NCBI GenBank assembly: GCA_965218495.1
Contig: OZ244626.1
Span: 806,001-870,000, forward strand
Length of the DNA stretch: 64,000 bases
Reading direction: 5' to 3'
Origin: G965218495 sp965218495
GTDB lineage: Bacteria > Bacteroidota > Rhodothermia > Rhodothermales > Bin80
Position numbers and translations under genes: made by a program. Positions 26,057 to 35,474 of this stretch are shown piece by piece. Each line of letters starts with the position of its first letter. Position 1 is the first letter of the stretch. The notes beneath the pieces are model-generated. The model saw only the letters and a list, made by a program, of their open reading frames with translations, was not told where the DNA came from and did not search any database.

Positions 26057-28318
26057 ATGGACGCGGAGAGCATCCTGAGCGCGTTGAACGAAAAGCAGCA
26101 AGAGGCTGTCCGTTGTACATCGGGACCACTTCTCGTCATTGCGGGACCCGGGTCAGGCAAGACCCGCGTGCTGACATCCCGAATCGCATACCTCATCGCT
26201 ACGGACAAGGCGTATCCAAGCCAGATCCTCGCGCTTACCTTCACAAACAAGGCCGCAAGGGAGATGCAGAGGCGCGTATTCAAGCTGCTGCCGAAGGGGG
26301 CGGGCAAAGGCCTTACGATGGGCACGTTCCATTCGGTTATGATGCGCATGCTGCGCGTTGAGCTGAAGGAGGGCTGGCTGCCGGGCTACACGCATGAGTT
26401 TTCCATTTACGACACGGATGACTCTGAGCGCGTGATTCGGCAACTCATGGAAGAGTTGCACATCGATAAGAAGCAGGTCTCACCCCGGCTCATTCGGGCC
26501 GCGATCTCCCGGGCAAAGAATCAAATGACCACGCCCAGCCAGTACGAGGAGCAGGCGGGGTCGCGCACGCAGAAGCTAGTTGCGCAGGTTTACGGCCCCT
26601 ACAAGAAGTCGCTGCATGCTTCGAATGCATTGGACTTTGACGACCTGCTCCTGAAGCCACTTGAACTCTTTCATAAACAACCCCACATCCTGGAGAAGTA
26701 TCGGCGCAAATGGCAGCATGTCCACATTGATGAGTACCAGGACACCAATCGTGTGCAGTACCGGCTGTCGTACCTCATCGCGGGCGGTCACAGAAACATC
26801 TGCGTCGTGGGAGATGACGCGCAGAGCATCTATGCTTTTCGTGGCGCAGACTTGCGCAACATCTTGGACTTTCACACGCACTATCCGGAGGCGAAGGTCG
26901 TACGGCTTGAGCAGAATTATCGGTCGACAGGGAAGATTGTCAGACTTGCCGATTTCATCATCAAGAAAAACAAGGGCCAGCTGGAGAAGGACCTGTGGAC
27001 GGACAACGATGATGGCGACCACGTTACGCTCATAGAGGCTCTCACGGGGCGCGAGGAAGCGAGTAAAGCTACCGACCGCATTCGTTCGCACCACGAACGG
27101 CACGGCTATGCCTATAGCGACTGCGCTATCTTGTATAGAACCAATGCCCAAAGCCGGAGCTTCGAGGATGCGCTGCGTGGGGCGGGCGTACCCTACCGCG
27201 TAGTGGGCGGCACGTCATTTTACCAGCGCAAGGAGATCAGGGATGCCCTGGCATACCTGCGGATTCTTGTAAACCGTGACGACCGGTCCAGCCTGATTCG
27301 CATCATCAACTATCCGACGCGCGGAATAGGCCTGAAGACGCAGGAGAAACTTGCTGACTATGCACGCTTCAATGGAATCAGCTTGTGGGAGGCGTTGGAG
27401 CAAAGCCGGCAATTGCAATTGGGAACTCGGGCAATGAATGCGCTGGCCAACTTTCGCAACCTCATTGGCAAGTACCGCGCCCAGTTGTCTGCGGAGTCGC
27501 CCAAGGTGGTAGCGACAGAGTTGCTCAAGGAGGCCAACCTCTTTCTTGAGCTGAACAAGGAGGCGACAAATACTGCTTTGATGCGTGTGAATAACGTCGA
27601 GGAGCTCATCAGCGCTATCGCGCAGCATGTCGAAGATGAGCCGGAGGGCACGCTTAGTACTTTTTTACAATCCATTGCGCTATTTACGGATGCGGATCAA
27701 GACGATGACGACGCGGACAGGGTTACACTTATGACCCTGCATGCCTCCAAGGGACTGGAGTTCAAGGTGGTTTTCATAGGTGGGCTGGAGGAGGGCCTGT
27801 TCCCGACGTCCCGTGCAATTCTGAAGGAGGATCTGGACGCCTTGGAAGAAGAACGCCGCCTGTTCTATGTGGGCGTCTCACGCGCAGAGCGGCATCTGTA
27901 CATCGCTTGGGCGAGGACGCGGTATCGGTTTGGCCAGGAGGTGGATTGTGGCCCCAGTATGTTCTTGTCCGAGCTGAATGAGGACTGCGTGCGCAAGGAA
28001 GGCGTTTCGCCATATGAAAGCAAGTCACGGTACGTATCCTTTGGTGGGGGCCAGGCACGGAATCCACACGGCTTGCCGCACGCTCCACGGCGCATAGTTA
28101 GCGCACATTCTTCCTGGAAGCAGCAGATGCGCAAGCCGCCACCGTTGGACCTAAGCGAGATCAGGCCCGGCATGCGTGTACTACACCAGCACTTTGGCGA
28201 GGGCCGCGTCATGTCAACCACCGGAATAGACAATGAAAGGGTGGCGACCGTACATTTTGATACGCGAGGACATGTGAAGATGAAGCTGCGCTTCGCCAAG
28301 CTACGTGTACTGAAGTAG
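26057..28318 (+). CDS. pcrA: UvrD/PcrA-type superfamily 1 DNA helicase
   Basis: This 753-residue protein shows all SF1A motifs: Walker A GPGSGKT near residue 35, Walker B DEYQDTN near 225, the Gln-tipped DDAQSIYAFRGA block near 252, QNYRSTGKIV near 290, TLMTLHASKGLEF near 560, and LFYVGVSRAERHLYI near 605. A C-terminal Tudor-like tail (GMRVLHQHFGEGRV) follows. It unwinds DNA 3'-5' in repair and replication-transcription conflicts. The frame opens earlier, but the ATG at 26057 is preferred because GGAAGCGGGG lies ahead and the conserved N-terminus (LNEKQQEAV) follows. It ends two bases before the convergent radical SAM gene. Confidence 0.94.
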   Translation: MDAESILSALNEKQQEAVRCTSGPLLVIAGPGSGKTRVLTSRIAYLIATDKAYPSQILALTFTNKAAREMQRRVFKLLPKGAGKGLTMGTFHSVMMRMLRVELKEGWLPGYTHEFSIYDTDDSERVIRQLMEELHIDKKQVSPRLIRAAISRAKNQMTTPSQYEEQAGSRTQKLVAQVYGPYKKSLHASNALDFDDLLLKPLELFHKQPHILEKYRRKWQHVHIDEYQDTNRVQYRLSYLIAGGHRNICVVGDDAQSIYAFRGADLRNILDFHTHYPEAKVVRLEQNYRSTGKIVRLADFIIKKNKGQLEKDLWTDNDDGDHVTLIEALTGREEASKATDRIRSHHERHGYAYSDCAILYRTNAQSRSFEDALRGAGVPYRVVGGTSFYQRKEIRDALAYLRILVNRDDRSSLIRIINYPTRGIGLKTQEKLADYARFNGISLWEALEQSRQLQLGTRAMNALANFRNLIGKYRAQLSAESPKVVATELLKEANLFLELNKEATNTALMRVNNVEELISAIAQHVEDEPEGTLSTFLQSIALFTDADQDDDDADRVTLMTLHASKGLEFKVVFIGGLEEGLFPTSRAILKEDLDALEEERRLFYVGVSRAERHLYIAWARTRYRFGQEVDCGPSMFLSELNEDCVRKEGVSPYESKSRYVSFGGGQARNPHGLPHAPRRIVSAHSSWKQQMRKPPPLDLSEIRPGMRVLHQHFGEGRVMSTTGIDNERVATVHFDTRGHVKMKLRFAKLRVLK

Positions 28319-28319
28319 G

Positions 28320-29309
28320 CTACCTGGGCGGCGCAAAGCCGAGCTTGCCTTCGGTTAGCCGCACTGGAGGGCAAAGTCTTGCGTGCAGGCGGTCCCGGAC
28401 CGCTGTGTAGTGCGCTTGATACTCTTGCCGAAAATCCTCTAGGGCACAACCGAGCTTGGTGGCCATAAGGTGTTGGGCTTCTTCTCGGGTACTGGCGACA
28501 AAGCCGCCGCTGCTGAATTGGAAGTCCTGAATAACAAAATGCCTGATGCCCGTCCTAAGGAGTTGGTCGGCGAGCCTATCGGCATCAGCAATCAACAGTA
28601 TCGGCGTGAGGGTGATGCAGGAGTCGATGCCCGCAGAGCACAACGCCTCCGCGGCCTCAAGACGTCGGCTGTTGGCAGGGCAATAGGGCTCAAACGTGCG
28701 CCGAATATCCTCGTCATCAGTAGTGATTGTGATGTTAACCCTTACCTTGCCGCCTTTGGCCCTAAGGGCGCTGAAAAGGTCGATGTCTCGAACAACGTCC
28801 GGGCTACGGGTTTGGACTACCAGAATGGGTGCATGGCGCGTACAGAGGATAGTAAGCAGGGCTCGTGTGAGCCCCAGCTTGCGCTCTACCGGCTGGTATG
28901 GGTCCGTAACACTACTCAAGTAGATGCGTTTGCCATCAAGGCTTCCGTCGCGCCGCCTTGCGAGCGTTGATACGGCGTTGTCCTTGACTCGTACCCAAAA
29001 GCCCCAGGACGCCCGCTCATCCGGAGTGCGTGCGAAGAAGGCAGCATAGCAGTATGTGCAGCCAAACGCACACCCGGAGTAGGGGTTGAGTGAAAAGTCG
29101 TACGCCTGCAAAAACCCCGATGTCCGCGTGAGGACATCACGCGTCTGCCCGAGAGTAATGGCGGCGTGTCCAAACTTGGACAGGGAGCCTGCCGCAGCCA
29201 GAATTGAACGGGATGCTGCGCTCAGTTTTGGTCGCCTTTGGGCAGATATGCCGCTGGAATCGGCAGGTCCTGCCATTTGGGTTGCCACGCAATCGAGTGG
29301 ATCTACCAC
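28320..29309 (-). CDS. Radical SAM protein, Rv2578c/SPL-related
   Basis: This 329-residue protein carries the radical SAM cluster motif CAFGCTYCY near residues 80-88, followed by SSVTDPYQPVERKLGLTR and TRSPDVVRDIDLF, as in Rv2578c-like and spore-photoproduct-lyase-related proteins. It binds a 4Fe-4S cluster and cleaves S-adenosylmethionine; the substrate is unknown. The start is a GTG at 29309, ten bases past the stop of the upstream gene, so it belongs to the three-gene operon 31011-28320. Confidence 0.85.
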   Translation of the reverse strand: MVDPLDCVATQMAGPADSSGISAQRRPKLSAASRSILAAAGSLSKFGHAAITLGQTRDVLTRTSGFLQAYDFSLNPYSGCAFGCTYCYAAFFARTPDERASWGFWVRVKDNAVSTLARRRDGSLDGKRIYLSSVTDPYQPVERKLGLTRALLTILCTRHAPILVVQTRSPDVVRDIDLFSALRAKGGKVRVNITITTDDEDIRRTFEPYCPANSRRLEAAEALCSAGIDSCITLTPILLIADADRLADQLLRTGIRHFVIQDFQFSSGGFVASTREEAQHLMATKLGCALEDFRQEYQAHYTAVRDRLHARLCPPVRLTEGKLGFAPPR

Positions 29310-29318
29310 CGAACCATA

Positions 29319-29765
29319 CTATAGAGCAACTGAATACTGAATGCTGTTGATTCCTCTTTGGAAGGGCGCTGCGTCGTCCTGGCTGCGGTAGGACTCGTAG
29401 GTGCTGAAGGCCTGCACCATGTTGTCGTACCGCTCCGTCTTGCGTGCAATCTCGATCTCGAAGAATCCGCTTAGCTCAAAATAGCCGCTTACTGCCTTTA
29501 CGTAGTCATCTACGGACCACGTCACGTGCCTGGGTGCGCCCGTTGAGTCCATTCCTGTAGGTGTGAGCCTGCACGATGGCGTGGTGAGCGAACGCAGGCG
29601 ATCCCGGTCACGCGGCCCGGCAGGGCCGGAAATCACGTCGTACAGTGCTCCTATGGTAGCATCAACCGATGCTACATCCGCTGGATTGGGCTCCGGGCCG
29701 TCCTGGGCAATTGAGCTAGGTGCAAAGAAGCACAGGCACAGAAAAAAGAAAAGGGCTTTAAGCAT
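29319..29765 (-). CDS. Secreted SnoaL/NTF2-like protein
   Basis: This 148-residue protein has a signal peptide (MLKALFFFLCLCFFAPSSIAQ). The mature part has an NTF2/SnoaL-like pattern: an N-terminal helix (VDATIGALYDVISGPAG...RLRSLTTPSCRLTP) and a terminal beta-sheet ending GINSIQYSVAL. Homologues are typically annotated as nuclear transport factor 2 family proteins of unknown function. It sits 13 bp downstream of the phosphodiesterase gene and is probably in one operon with it. Confidence 0.7.
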   Translation of the reverse strand: MLKALFFFLCLCFFAPSSIAQDGPEPNPADVASVDATIGALYDVISGPAGPRDRDRLRSLTTPSCRLTPTGMDSTGAPRHVTWSVDDYVKAVSGYFELSGFFEIEIARKTERYDNMVQAFSTYESYRSQDDAAPFQRGINSIQYSVAL

Positions 29766-29778
29766 GGCACGGGTGAGT

Positions 29779-31011
29779 CTACCTTAACAGATGTGCCACG
29801 GCATCAAGGTCGCCATTGTTTTCAAAGGGTGCAACCCCAAAGATTGCACAGAGCAATTCGTAGATGTGAACATTCGAGAAACCTTCTACGACCACCCCCT
29901 CCTTAAACGCTGGTCCGCGGGCGATAAAGATGCCGTTCATCGACGGATTGGCCGGGTCGTAGCCGTGTGTTCCACCATCAAACCGGCTCGCATTGGCCTT
30001 GAAGTACGGCCTGGATGAGATGCGCCACCCCACGTCAGCCATGCCGATAATGGCTCGGATTCGATCGTGATTGTTGTAGTGAAGACGGGCCGGCATGTCT
30101 TCTTTCTTGTAGAATGTCACATGTTGCATGGGTTGCAACTTGGCCAGCAGAGCATCCACATCTCCGTTCACCGGATCGATGGATAGGACAGGATCCCAGT
30201 CGGTGACGGCTACACTGTCCAAGCTCACGAAGTCGTCCAAAAACGCCACGGAGTCGCGCGAGGTGGCAGCCATTCCATGATCACTGGTGACTATGAGGTT
30301 AACTTCATCGAGAAGGTTTGCACTCTCCAACCGTGCAACCAGAAGTCTCAGGTAGCTGTCGACATCGGCTACGGCACTGCGCACAGCTTCGCCTTCAGGC
30401 CCGTGGGTATGACCCGCAGTATCTACATCCTCGAAGTACAGGGAGAGCAGGTGCGGACGCTGCGCCCCGGGAAGTGCAAGTGCGTCTATCACCCAGCTGA
30501 CACGCGTCTCCGAGAGGGTGTCCGAGCTAAAGGCCTTTTTAAGGACGGGGCGGACTCCATGAATCTTCGCTTCAGAGCCTGGCCAGAAGTACATCGCACT
30601 CGTTATTCCGTTCTTGTGCAGGGTAACCCATATGGGCTCGGCATCGTCCCACCAGCGCCCGTCCTTAACGGCCCGCCGGTTGCTGAGGCTAAAGCGGCCC
30701 AACTCAGGGTCCCGCATCGTGTTACTCACGATGCCATGGTTCTCCGCGTATCTCCCCGTTACCAGCGTATAGTGGTTGGGGAAGGTCTTCGTCGGAAAGA
30801 TGGGCTGTAGGTACTCGGCGCGGATACCCTCGGCTGCGAGCTGATTCAGAGTCTTGGGCTTGTGTATGGAAAGGTAGTCGGGGCGGAAACCGTCCAGGGA
30901 AATCAAAATGACCGTCGGCGTCGCAGTCGGCTCAGTCCTGGTGCCGCAGGAAAACACGGCCAGCGCCATGAGCCCAGCGACGGCTGCAGCAGTCAACTTC
31001 AAGCGGGACAC
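29779..31011 (-). CDS. Lipoprotein ectonucleotide pyrophosphatase/phosphodiesterase (NPP family)
   Basis: This 410-residue protein has a lipoprotein signal peptide after a GTG at 31011 (MSRLKLTAAAVAGLMALAVFSC). The frame opens 42 codons further upstream, but that extension masks the signal. The alkaline-phosphatase-fold metal motifs of NPP enzymes are visible: LISLDGFRPDYL near residue 35, the nucleophile Thr in FPTKTFPNHYTLVTG near 77, DVDTAGHTHGP near 205 and TSDHGM near 250. It likely hydrolyses nucleotide or phosphodiester bonds in the periplasm. Downstream in the operon are the NTF2-like and radical SAM genes. Confidence 0.88.
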   Translation of the reverse strand: MSRLKLTAAAVAGLMALAVFSCGTRTEPTATPTVILISLDGFRPDYLSIHKPKTLNQLAAEGIRAEYLQPIFPTKTFPNHYTLVTGRYAENHGIVSNTMRDPELGRFSLSNRRAVKDGRWWDDAEPIWVTLHKNGITSAMYFWPGSEAKIHGVRPVLKKAFSSDTLSETRVSWVIDALALPGAQRPHLLSLYFEDVDTAGHTHGPEGEAVRSAVADVDSYLRLLVARLESANLLDEVNLIVTSDHGMAATSRDSVAFLDDFVSLDSVAVTDWDPVLSIDPVNGDVDALLAKLQPMQHVTFYKKEDMPARLHYNNHDRIRAIIGMADVGWRISSRPYFKANASRFDGGTHGYDPANPSMNGIFIARGPAFKEGVVVEGFSNVHIYELLCAIFGVAPFENNGDLDAVAHLLR

Positions 31012-31767
31012 TTGTCGTATGGAATTGTCAACGGGGGCTTGAGATTCATTCGGCAACGCAGGTCCCACTGGCCCTAACCGACTAGGAGTCAGCGCCAAAG
31101 TAACACAAATGCTTCTTGAGCGGGGAGTGCCGTCCAAATTCTATACACCGCGAGGTGGCTTCCTATGCCTGTAGCCTGCCTGGTCTCGAAGAGTTGCCGC
31201 ATTGCGGGTCCGCGCAGGGACCGGAAGACCCCGATATACATTTCGGAACAGAGCCTCAACAATCTCACTAGGCTGGTTTACCGGCAGCGCGCACACCTTT
31301 CAAAGCGCTGGAGCACTGCTTGATTTACCTTTTTGCCTGGAGACGACACTGATTCTGCACGAACTGGGTCTTGTAGCCGCATCCAGGACAGTCCCGTAGA
31401 ATCGTGCACTCCGGAACATTGCACCTGGAGTGTCATGAGGGCCGCGCTGGTCTTCAAATCGCTGTCGAGCCTCGACCGTGCCCGTTCATTCTTCGCGCCC
31501 GTATTTTCATTCCGCAGGAGCCGGTCACTGTGGGCCAACTCGCGTGGCTGGAAGCTCCTGACGCTCGTATCTACATGGCTGACTGGAAGTAAGCCCGTCT
31601 TGCGTTTAGCATGTTTGAGCTCGTAGCCTCTTTGCCGCAGCCACCCGCGCAGGTAGCTGGGTGAACCAGCAGGCAACATGGACCCGGCCAACCAATTAGC
31701 TGAACGAGTATGCCGCACTAGCCAGCCAACGGGTTGCGTAAGCACTCCAGCCCGGCAATAGCGTGGC
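31012..31767. other. Intergenic stretch without a recognised gene
   Basis: About 750 bp lie between the phosphodiesterase and the first PLDc_N gene. A 155-codon minus-strand frame (31278-31745) has low-complexity, atypical composition and no domain, and plus-strand frames are shorter. No tRNA or clear terminator was found. Confidence 0.4.
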
Positions 31768-32022
31768 CTACCGACCCGCGAAGTAGTAGATGATCAGCCC
31801 GATAATGGGCAAAAAGAATATCAGCAGTATCCAGAGCAGCTTGCTTACAGTGTCTCGGCTGCTTCCGGCGATCTCTACTACTGCAATGATGTCGAGCACT
31901 AGGATGACAATTCCGCAGATGCCGCCACCTGCTAGTCCACCTATTTCGACACACCCTGCAAGGCTGACAGCTAGAAGCAGGGCCAAGGTAACCGGGATCC
32001 ATCGTAACGAATTGAATGACAT
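31768..32022 (-). CDS. PLDc_N-domain small membrane protein, copy 1
   Basis: This 84-residue protein has a signal-like first hydrophobic segment with an LAGC lipobox-like site near residue 24. A second segment and the PLDc_N signature at the end follow (KLLWILLIFFLPIIGLIIYYFAGR). The domain occurs at the N-terminus of phospholipase D-like enzymes and as stand-alone membrane proteins of unknown function. A diverged paralogue with the same length and C-terminus is 550 bp to the right. Confidence 0.8.
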   Translation of the reverse strand: MSFNSLRWIPVTLALLLAVSLAGCVEIGGLAGGGICGIVILVLDIIAVVEIAGSSRDTVSKLLWILLIFFLPIIGLIIYYFAGR

Positions 32023-32140
32023 GAGCGCTTGCGTCTAGTTAGGCTAAATTCCATTACGGAATATCTTCGGCGTTTGATTCACGGGAAGCAGGCCGGTGGA
32101 AGTCTCTTTGGCGTCGCCATGCGAATAGGCTGTACCTAAC
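31768..32140. repeat. Left copy of a tandem duplication (PLDc_N gene plus dus start)
   Basis: Sequence similar to 32318-32690 covers the PLDc_N gene, its upstream region and the beginning of a dus-like start. Here the dus copy reads MRIGCT and then TAA (ATG at 32119). The distance from the PLDc_N start to this ATG is 97 bp in both copies. Confidence 0.75.
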
Positions 32141-32317
32141 AGGACATGCGTCAGTGGATCGAAGTATGGTCGCCGCAGAGGCGTTGATGCGGATCCGACT
32201 GGCTTCTTGGTGTGACTGGAGACGGGGTGCTTACCTGCTGGTCATCTTTGGCATTCTCATCACTAGATCCCCTGCAGTGTGAACTCCCAGAGTTGCCATT
32301 CTGCCGAAGGCGCAGGC

Positions 32318-32575
32318 CTATCGACCCATAAAGAAGTAGATGATGAGCCCTATAATGAGGATAATTAGGACCCAAGGCAGCTTGACGGTCATGTCCTGGT
32401 CACTTCTTGCGACCTCAACCAATGCTGCGACGTGTAGTCCGCCGATGACCAAACCTAAGATTAGGAGTTCAAATGGCCCGGTTCCCAAGCCGAAGGATGG
32501 TCCATAGCAGCCGGCCAAGCCAATAGTCAGCACCGGAAGCACTGCACGGGTCCATGGTAACGACGTGAATGACAT
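32318..32575 (-). CDS. PLDc_N-domain small membrane protein, copy 2
   Basis: This is an 85-residue protein. The ATG at 32575 is chosen over an upstream one because it aligns with copy 1 (MSFTSLPW versus MSFNSLRW). It has an LAGC lipobox-like site, a middle membrane segment and the terminal PLDc_N motif (LPWVLIILIIGLIIYFFMGR). It is divergent from dus, with 96 bp between the starts. Function is unknown. Confidence 0.8.
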   Translation of the reverse strand: MSFTSLPWTRAVLPVLTIGLAGCYGPSFGLGTGPFELLILGLVIGGLHVAALVEVARSDQDMTVKLPWVLIILIIGLIIYFFMGR

Positions 32576-32690
32576 ATGATGCTTGCGTATGGTTGCATTG
32601 CATGCCACTAAGGAACAGCCTTGGATTTGATTCAATGGAAACAGGCCCATAGCCGACTTGTTGGAGTCGCCATGCGCATGGGCTCTATTG
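32318..32690. repeat. Right copy of the tandem duplication
   Basis: This is the functional version of the repeated block: PLDc_N copy 2, the shared divergent promoter region and the true dus start at 32672. Confidence 0.72.
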
Positions 32691-33697
32691 AACTGGGCGA
32701 GCGTCCGCTGATGCTGGCGCCCATGGAGGATGTCTCCGACCCACCGTTTCGCGCGATCTGTAAGCGGTATGGTGCGGATATGGTATACACGGAGTTTGTC
32801 TCGTCCGGAGGGCTAGTCTATGAAGCGCCGGATTCCGTGATGAAGCTCGACATTCGCGATGACGAGCGGCCGGTGGGAATTCAGATTTTTGGGGGTGACC
32901 TCGGTCAGGTTCGGCAGGCGGCCGCCATCGTGGACAAGGCTGCACCTGACATCATTGATATCAACTATGGCTGCCCAGTAAGAAAGGTCGTGTGCAAGGA
33001 TGGCGGCGCGGGCATTCTCCGCAACCTTCCCAAGATGGAAGCCATCACGCGGGCGGTAGTGGATATCGCAACGAGGCCGGTGACCGTCAAGACGCGCTTG
33101 GGTTGGGATGATGCGTCCATCAAGATTGTCGATGTGGCCAAAATGCTTGAGAATTGTGGCATACAGGCCTTGGCCGTACATGCGCGTACACGCAAGCAGA
33201 TGTACCGTGGCCATGCGCGGTGGGACTACCTGCGCGCCATCAAGGCTGAGGGCCTGCGCAACATCCCGCTAATTGGTAACGGGGACGCTTTGTCTCCAGA
33301 AGCCATTTGCTGCATGTTTGACGAAACCGGCGTGGACGCCGTGATGATAGGGCGGGCCGCTATCGGTAACCCCTGGATTTTTAGGGACGCCAAGGCCTTC
33401 ATGGCGACGGGTCAGGTGCCGCCACGCCCCTCATGGAAGGAGCGGGCTAACATTGTTGCAGAACATTTGACGCTAAAGTGCGAATGGTTGGGCGAGCGCC
33501 GCGGCGTGCAGGAAATGCGCCGCATGTACGGGGGCTACTTTAAGGGTTTTCGCCACGCCAGCCAGCTGCGTGCGCGCCTCATGAAGGCCTATTCAATGGA
33601 GGAGGTGCTGACTACACTGGATGAGTCCCGAGAAGAAGAGCCGGTGGTGAGACGGCTATCTCGCCGCAGCGTCCAGGCGGCGCTCCCGTTGCCGTGA
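32672..33697 (+). CDS. dus: tRNA-dihydrouridine synthase, DusB-like
   Basis: This 341-residue flavoprotein reduces uridine to dihydrouridine in tRNA D-loops. Its motifs are APMEDVSDPPFR near residue 15, the active-site cysteine in DINYGCPVRKV near 99, HARTRKQMYRG near 170 and GNGDALSPE with MIGRAAIGNPW near 205-235. The ATG at 32672 follows TTGGAG and matches the family start; an earlier ATG at 32621 would add 17 unlikely residues. The gene ends 42 bp inside the convergent DUF445 gene. Confidence 0.92.
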   Translation: MRMGSIELGERPLMLAPMEDVSDPPFRAICKRYGADMVYTEFVSSGGLVYEAPDSVMKLDIRDDERPVGIQIFGGDLGQVRQAAAIVDKAAPDIIDINYGCPVRKVVCKDGGAGILRNLPKMEAITRAVVDIATRPVTVKTRLGWDDASIKIVDVAKMLENCGIQALAVHARTRKQMYRGHARWDYLRAIKAEGLRNIPLIGNGDALSPEAICCMFDETGVDAVMIGRAAIGNPWIFRDAKAFMATGQVPPRPSWKERANIVAEHLTLKCEWLGERRGVQEMRRMYGGYFKGFRHASQLRARLMKAYSMEEVLTTLDESREEEPVVRRLSRRSVQAALPLP

Positions 33698-34912
33698 TAC
33701 CTTGATGATAAGGAAGTCAATTCCGACCAGGATTAGCACAAGGGCGGCAAGCGCGGGCAAAGCTAACCACCTGTTGAAGATTACAAGGCCGCCAATGAAG
33801 CCCAACACGCCACCAAGGTACTTTATGTAGTTGAGCTGGTCATTGCTGGAGTACTTGATGAGATCTTCCAAGCCATGCTCGTCAAAGCTCTGCATCCTGC
33901 TTACCAGCATGCTGTAGACATCCAGGTTGCCCACAAAGCTCTGGGCCGCTCCAGTGGCCCAGTCCTCAATGGCATCGGAGCGCGCAGAAAGTTTGTCCGG
34001 AAGCGCATCAAGCATCATGTCCAACTTCTGTAGGACGAGCCCAAGTCCTTGAGGCATTTCCCTTATGGCCCTATCGACTGCTGACCGCAGAGGGCCTTCG
34101 GCAAACTGCAGCATCGCCTTCACGGCCATCCCACCTACACCCTTGTCGAAGTTCTCCTCTAGCTTTTTAAAGGTAAAATCCGCTATCTCTTTACGAAGCT
34201 CCTCGGAGCTGAGTGCCCCCTCAACATACGCGTGAATCACGGCCCGAATTTCTGCGCGGAATTCCTCGTCTTCTAACAGCCCACGCAAGGCCTGCTCCGC
34301 CTGAACAAGGAATTTCGGAACCACGCCACTATCCCTAATTCCTTTCTTTATAACATCGGGCCCGATCAGCTCACGGTCGATGGCCGTGGCCAGCCTCACT
34401 ATTATGCCGTCGCGCTGCGCCGGGATCACACCCTGCCCAAAAATCGGATGGCGATCGCGTGGCCGAAACAGCATACCGATTGCCAGCCAGTTTGTAAAAA
34501 AACCGATAAGGCCGCTGCAGCTTAAGACGAGTAGCAGGCCATCCAGGGGCAGAGTGCCTGAAGTGCGCGGCAAGGGCAGCCATCCTATGCTCAGTGTGGC
34601 TGCTATGTCGCCATCAGCCAAGAAGTGCAGCGACTCACCAGCGAATTGCACAGCAAGGCGATCAAAGTCCCAAAAGAATGAAACGCAGAACGTCAGGCCT
34701 AACGCCCATGGAATGAGGCGAACCAAGAACTGCGTTGCCGGTGATATCGTTGGCGGAGCAAGAACAGGTCGGCCGGTGCGCACCGGGTCCTTGGGCCAGT
34801 GACGGATATGGCGTGCTACGATGCCGCGTAAGCCGGAAAGCGGAACCTCACCATTTTGCTCCCCTGGAGGGGGCGGAGCTTCTACGGAAGGGCTGGATCG
34901 TGCATCATCCAT
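33656..34912 (-). CDS. DUF445-family membrane protein
   Basis: This 418-residue protein has hydrophobic segments near 65-85, 125-150 (SCSGLIGFFTNWLAIGMLFRP, the DUF445 signature FTNWLAI) and 375-405. A long helical domain lies between them (EEFRAEIRAVIHAYVEGALSSEELRKEI). The family is related to YheB of Bacillus; its function is unknown. It is the last gene of the run mlaE-mlaF-mlaD-HD hydrolase-DUF445, five bases after the HD gene, so co-transcription is likely. Confidence 0.85.
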   Translation of the reverse strand: MDDARSSPSVEAPPPPGEQNGEVPLSGLRGIVARHIRHWPKDPVRTGRPVLAPPTISPATQFLVRLIPWALGLTFCVSFFWDFDRLAVQFAGESLHFLADGDIAATLSIGWLPLPRTSGTLPLDGLLLVLSCSGLIGFFTNWLAIGMLFRPRDRHPIFGQGVIPAQRDGIIVRLATAIDRELIGPDVIKKGIRDSGVVPKFLVQAEQALRGLLEDEEFRAEIRAVIHAYVEGALSSEELRKEIADFTFKKLEENFDKGVGGMAVKAMLQFAEGPLRSAVDRAIREMPQGLGLVLQKLDMMLDALPDKLSARSDAIEDWATGAAQSFVGNLDVYSMLVSRMQSFDEHGLEDLIKYSSNDQLNYIKYLGGVLGFIGGLVIFNRWLALPALAALVLILVGIDFLIIKVSRQRERRLDAAAR

Positions 34913-34917
34913 CGTGT

Positions 34918-35472
34918 TTACACCAGCTGAAGCCGCGCCGCGCGGTGCTGCATGCCGGCAATCACGTTCGCAATGTGCTGCGCGAGATCGACTCCGAGCT
35001 CTTGAGCACCCTCCAGGATTTCTTCGCGGCTCACGGCGGCAGCGAATGCCTTGTCCTTCAGCTTCTTGGTTACCGATTTCACCTTCATACCCCCCATCTT
35101 GGTTGGCCGTACGTAGGCTACGGCCGTGATGAAGCCTGCCAGTTCATCACATGCAAAGAGCGCCTGTGCCATCAGCGAGATGCGTGGTGTGCCGCTGTAG
35201 GTCGCATGTCCGAGGATGGCCTCCGTGACAGCCTCTGAGTAGCCAAGCTTCCTCAAGTGAGCTACTCCAACGAATGGATGCTCCGCACTGGTGGGGTGCC
35301 TTTCATAGTCAAGGTCGTGCAACAGGCCTGTGATGCGCCACAGCGTCACGTCCTGGTCAAAGAGGCCAGCGTAGTGCTCCATCGCAGCCTCGACTGCATA
35401 AGCATGGCGCCGAAGGCTCTCCGACTCAGTCCATTCGTGAAAGAGTGCTAGCGCATCGTCGTAGGAAGGCAT
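34918..35472 (-). CDS. HD-domain phosphohydrolase
   Basis: This 184-residue protein has the metal-binding set of the HDIG type: His in SLRRHAYAVEAAM near residue 23, LLHDLDYE near 51, HPFVG near 64 and an Asp at CDELAGF near 108. Small proteins of this type hydrolyse nucleotides or phosphate esters; the substrate is unknown. The ATG at 35472 is used rather than a TTG two codons upstream. It is tightly packed between mlaD and the DUF445 gene. Confidence 0.85.
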   Translation of the reverse strand: MPSYDDALALFHEWTESESLRRHAYAVEAAMEHYAGLFDQDVTLWRITGLLHDLDYERHPTSAEHPFVGVAHLRKLGYSEAVTEAILGHATYSGTPRISLMAQALFACDELAGFITAVAYVRPTKMGGMKVKSVTKKLKDKAFAAAVSREEILEGAQELGVDLAQHIANVIAGMQHRAARLQLV

Positions 35473-35474
35473 AG

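Noticed and set aside
31278..31745. 155-codon minus-strand frame
   Set aside because: Composition looks random, no domain, no ribosome-binding site and no link to either neighbour.
32151..32375. Minus-strand frame between the two PLDc_N genes
   Set aside because: It overlaps the end of copy 2 in another frame and has no domain or start signal.
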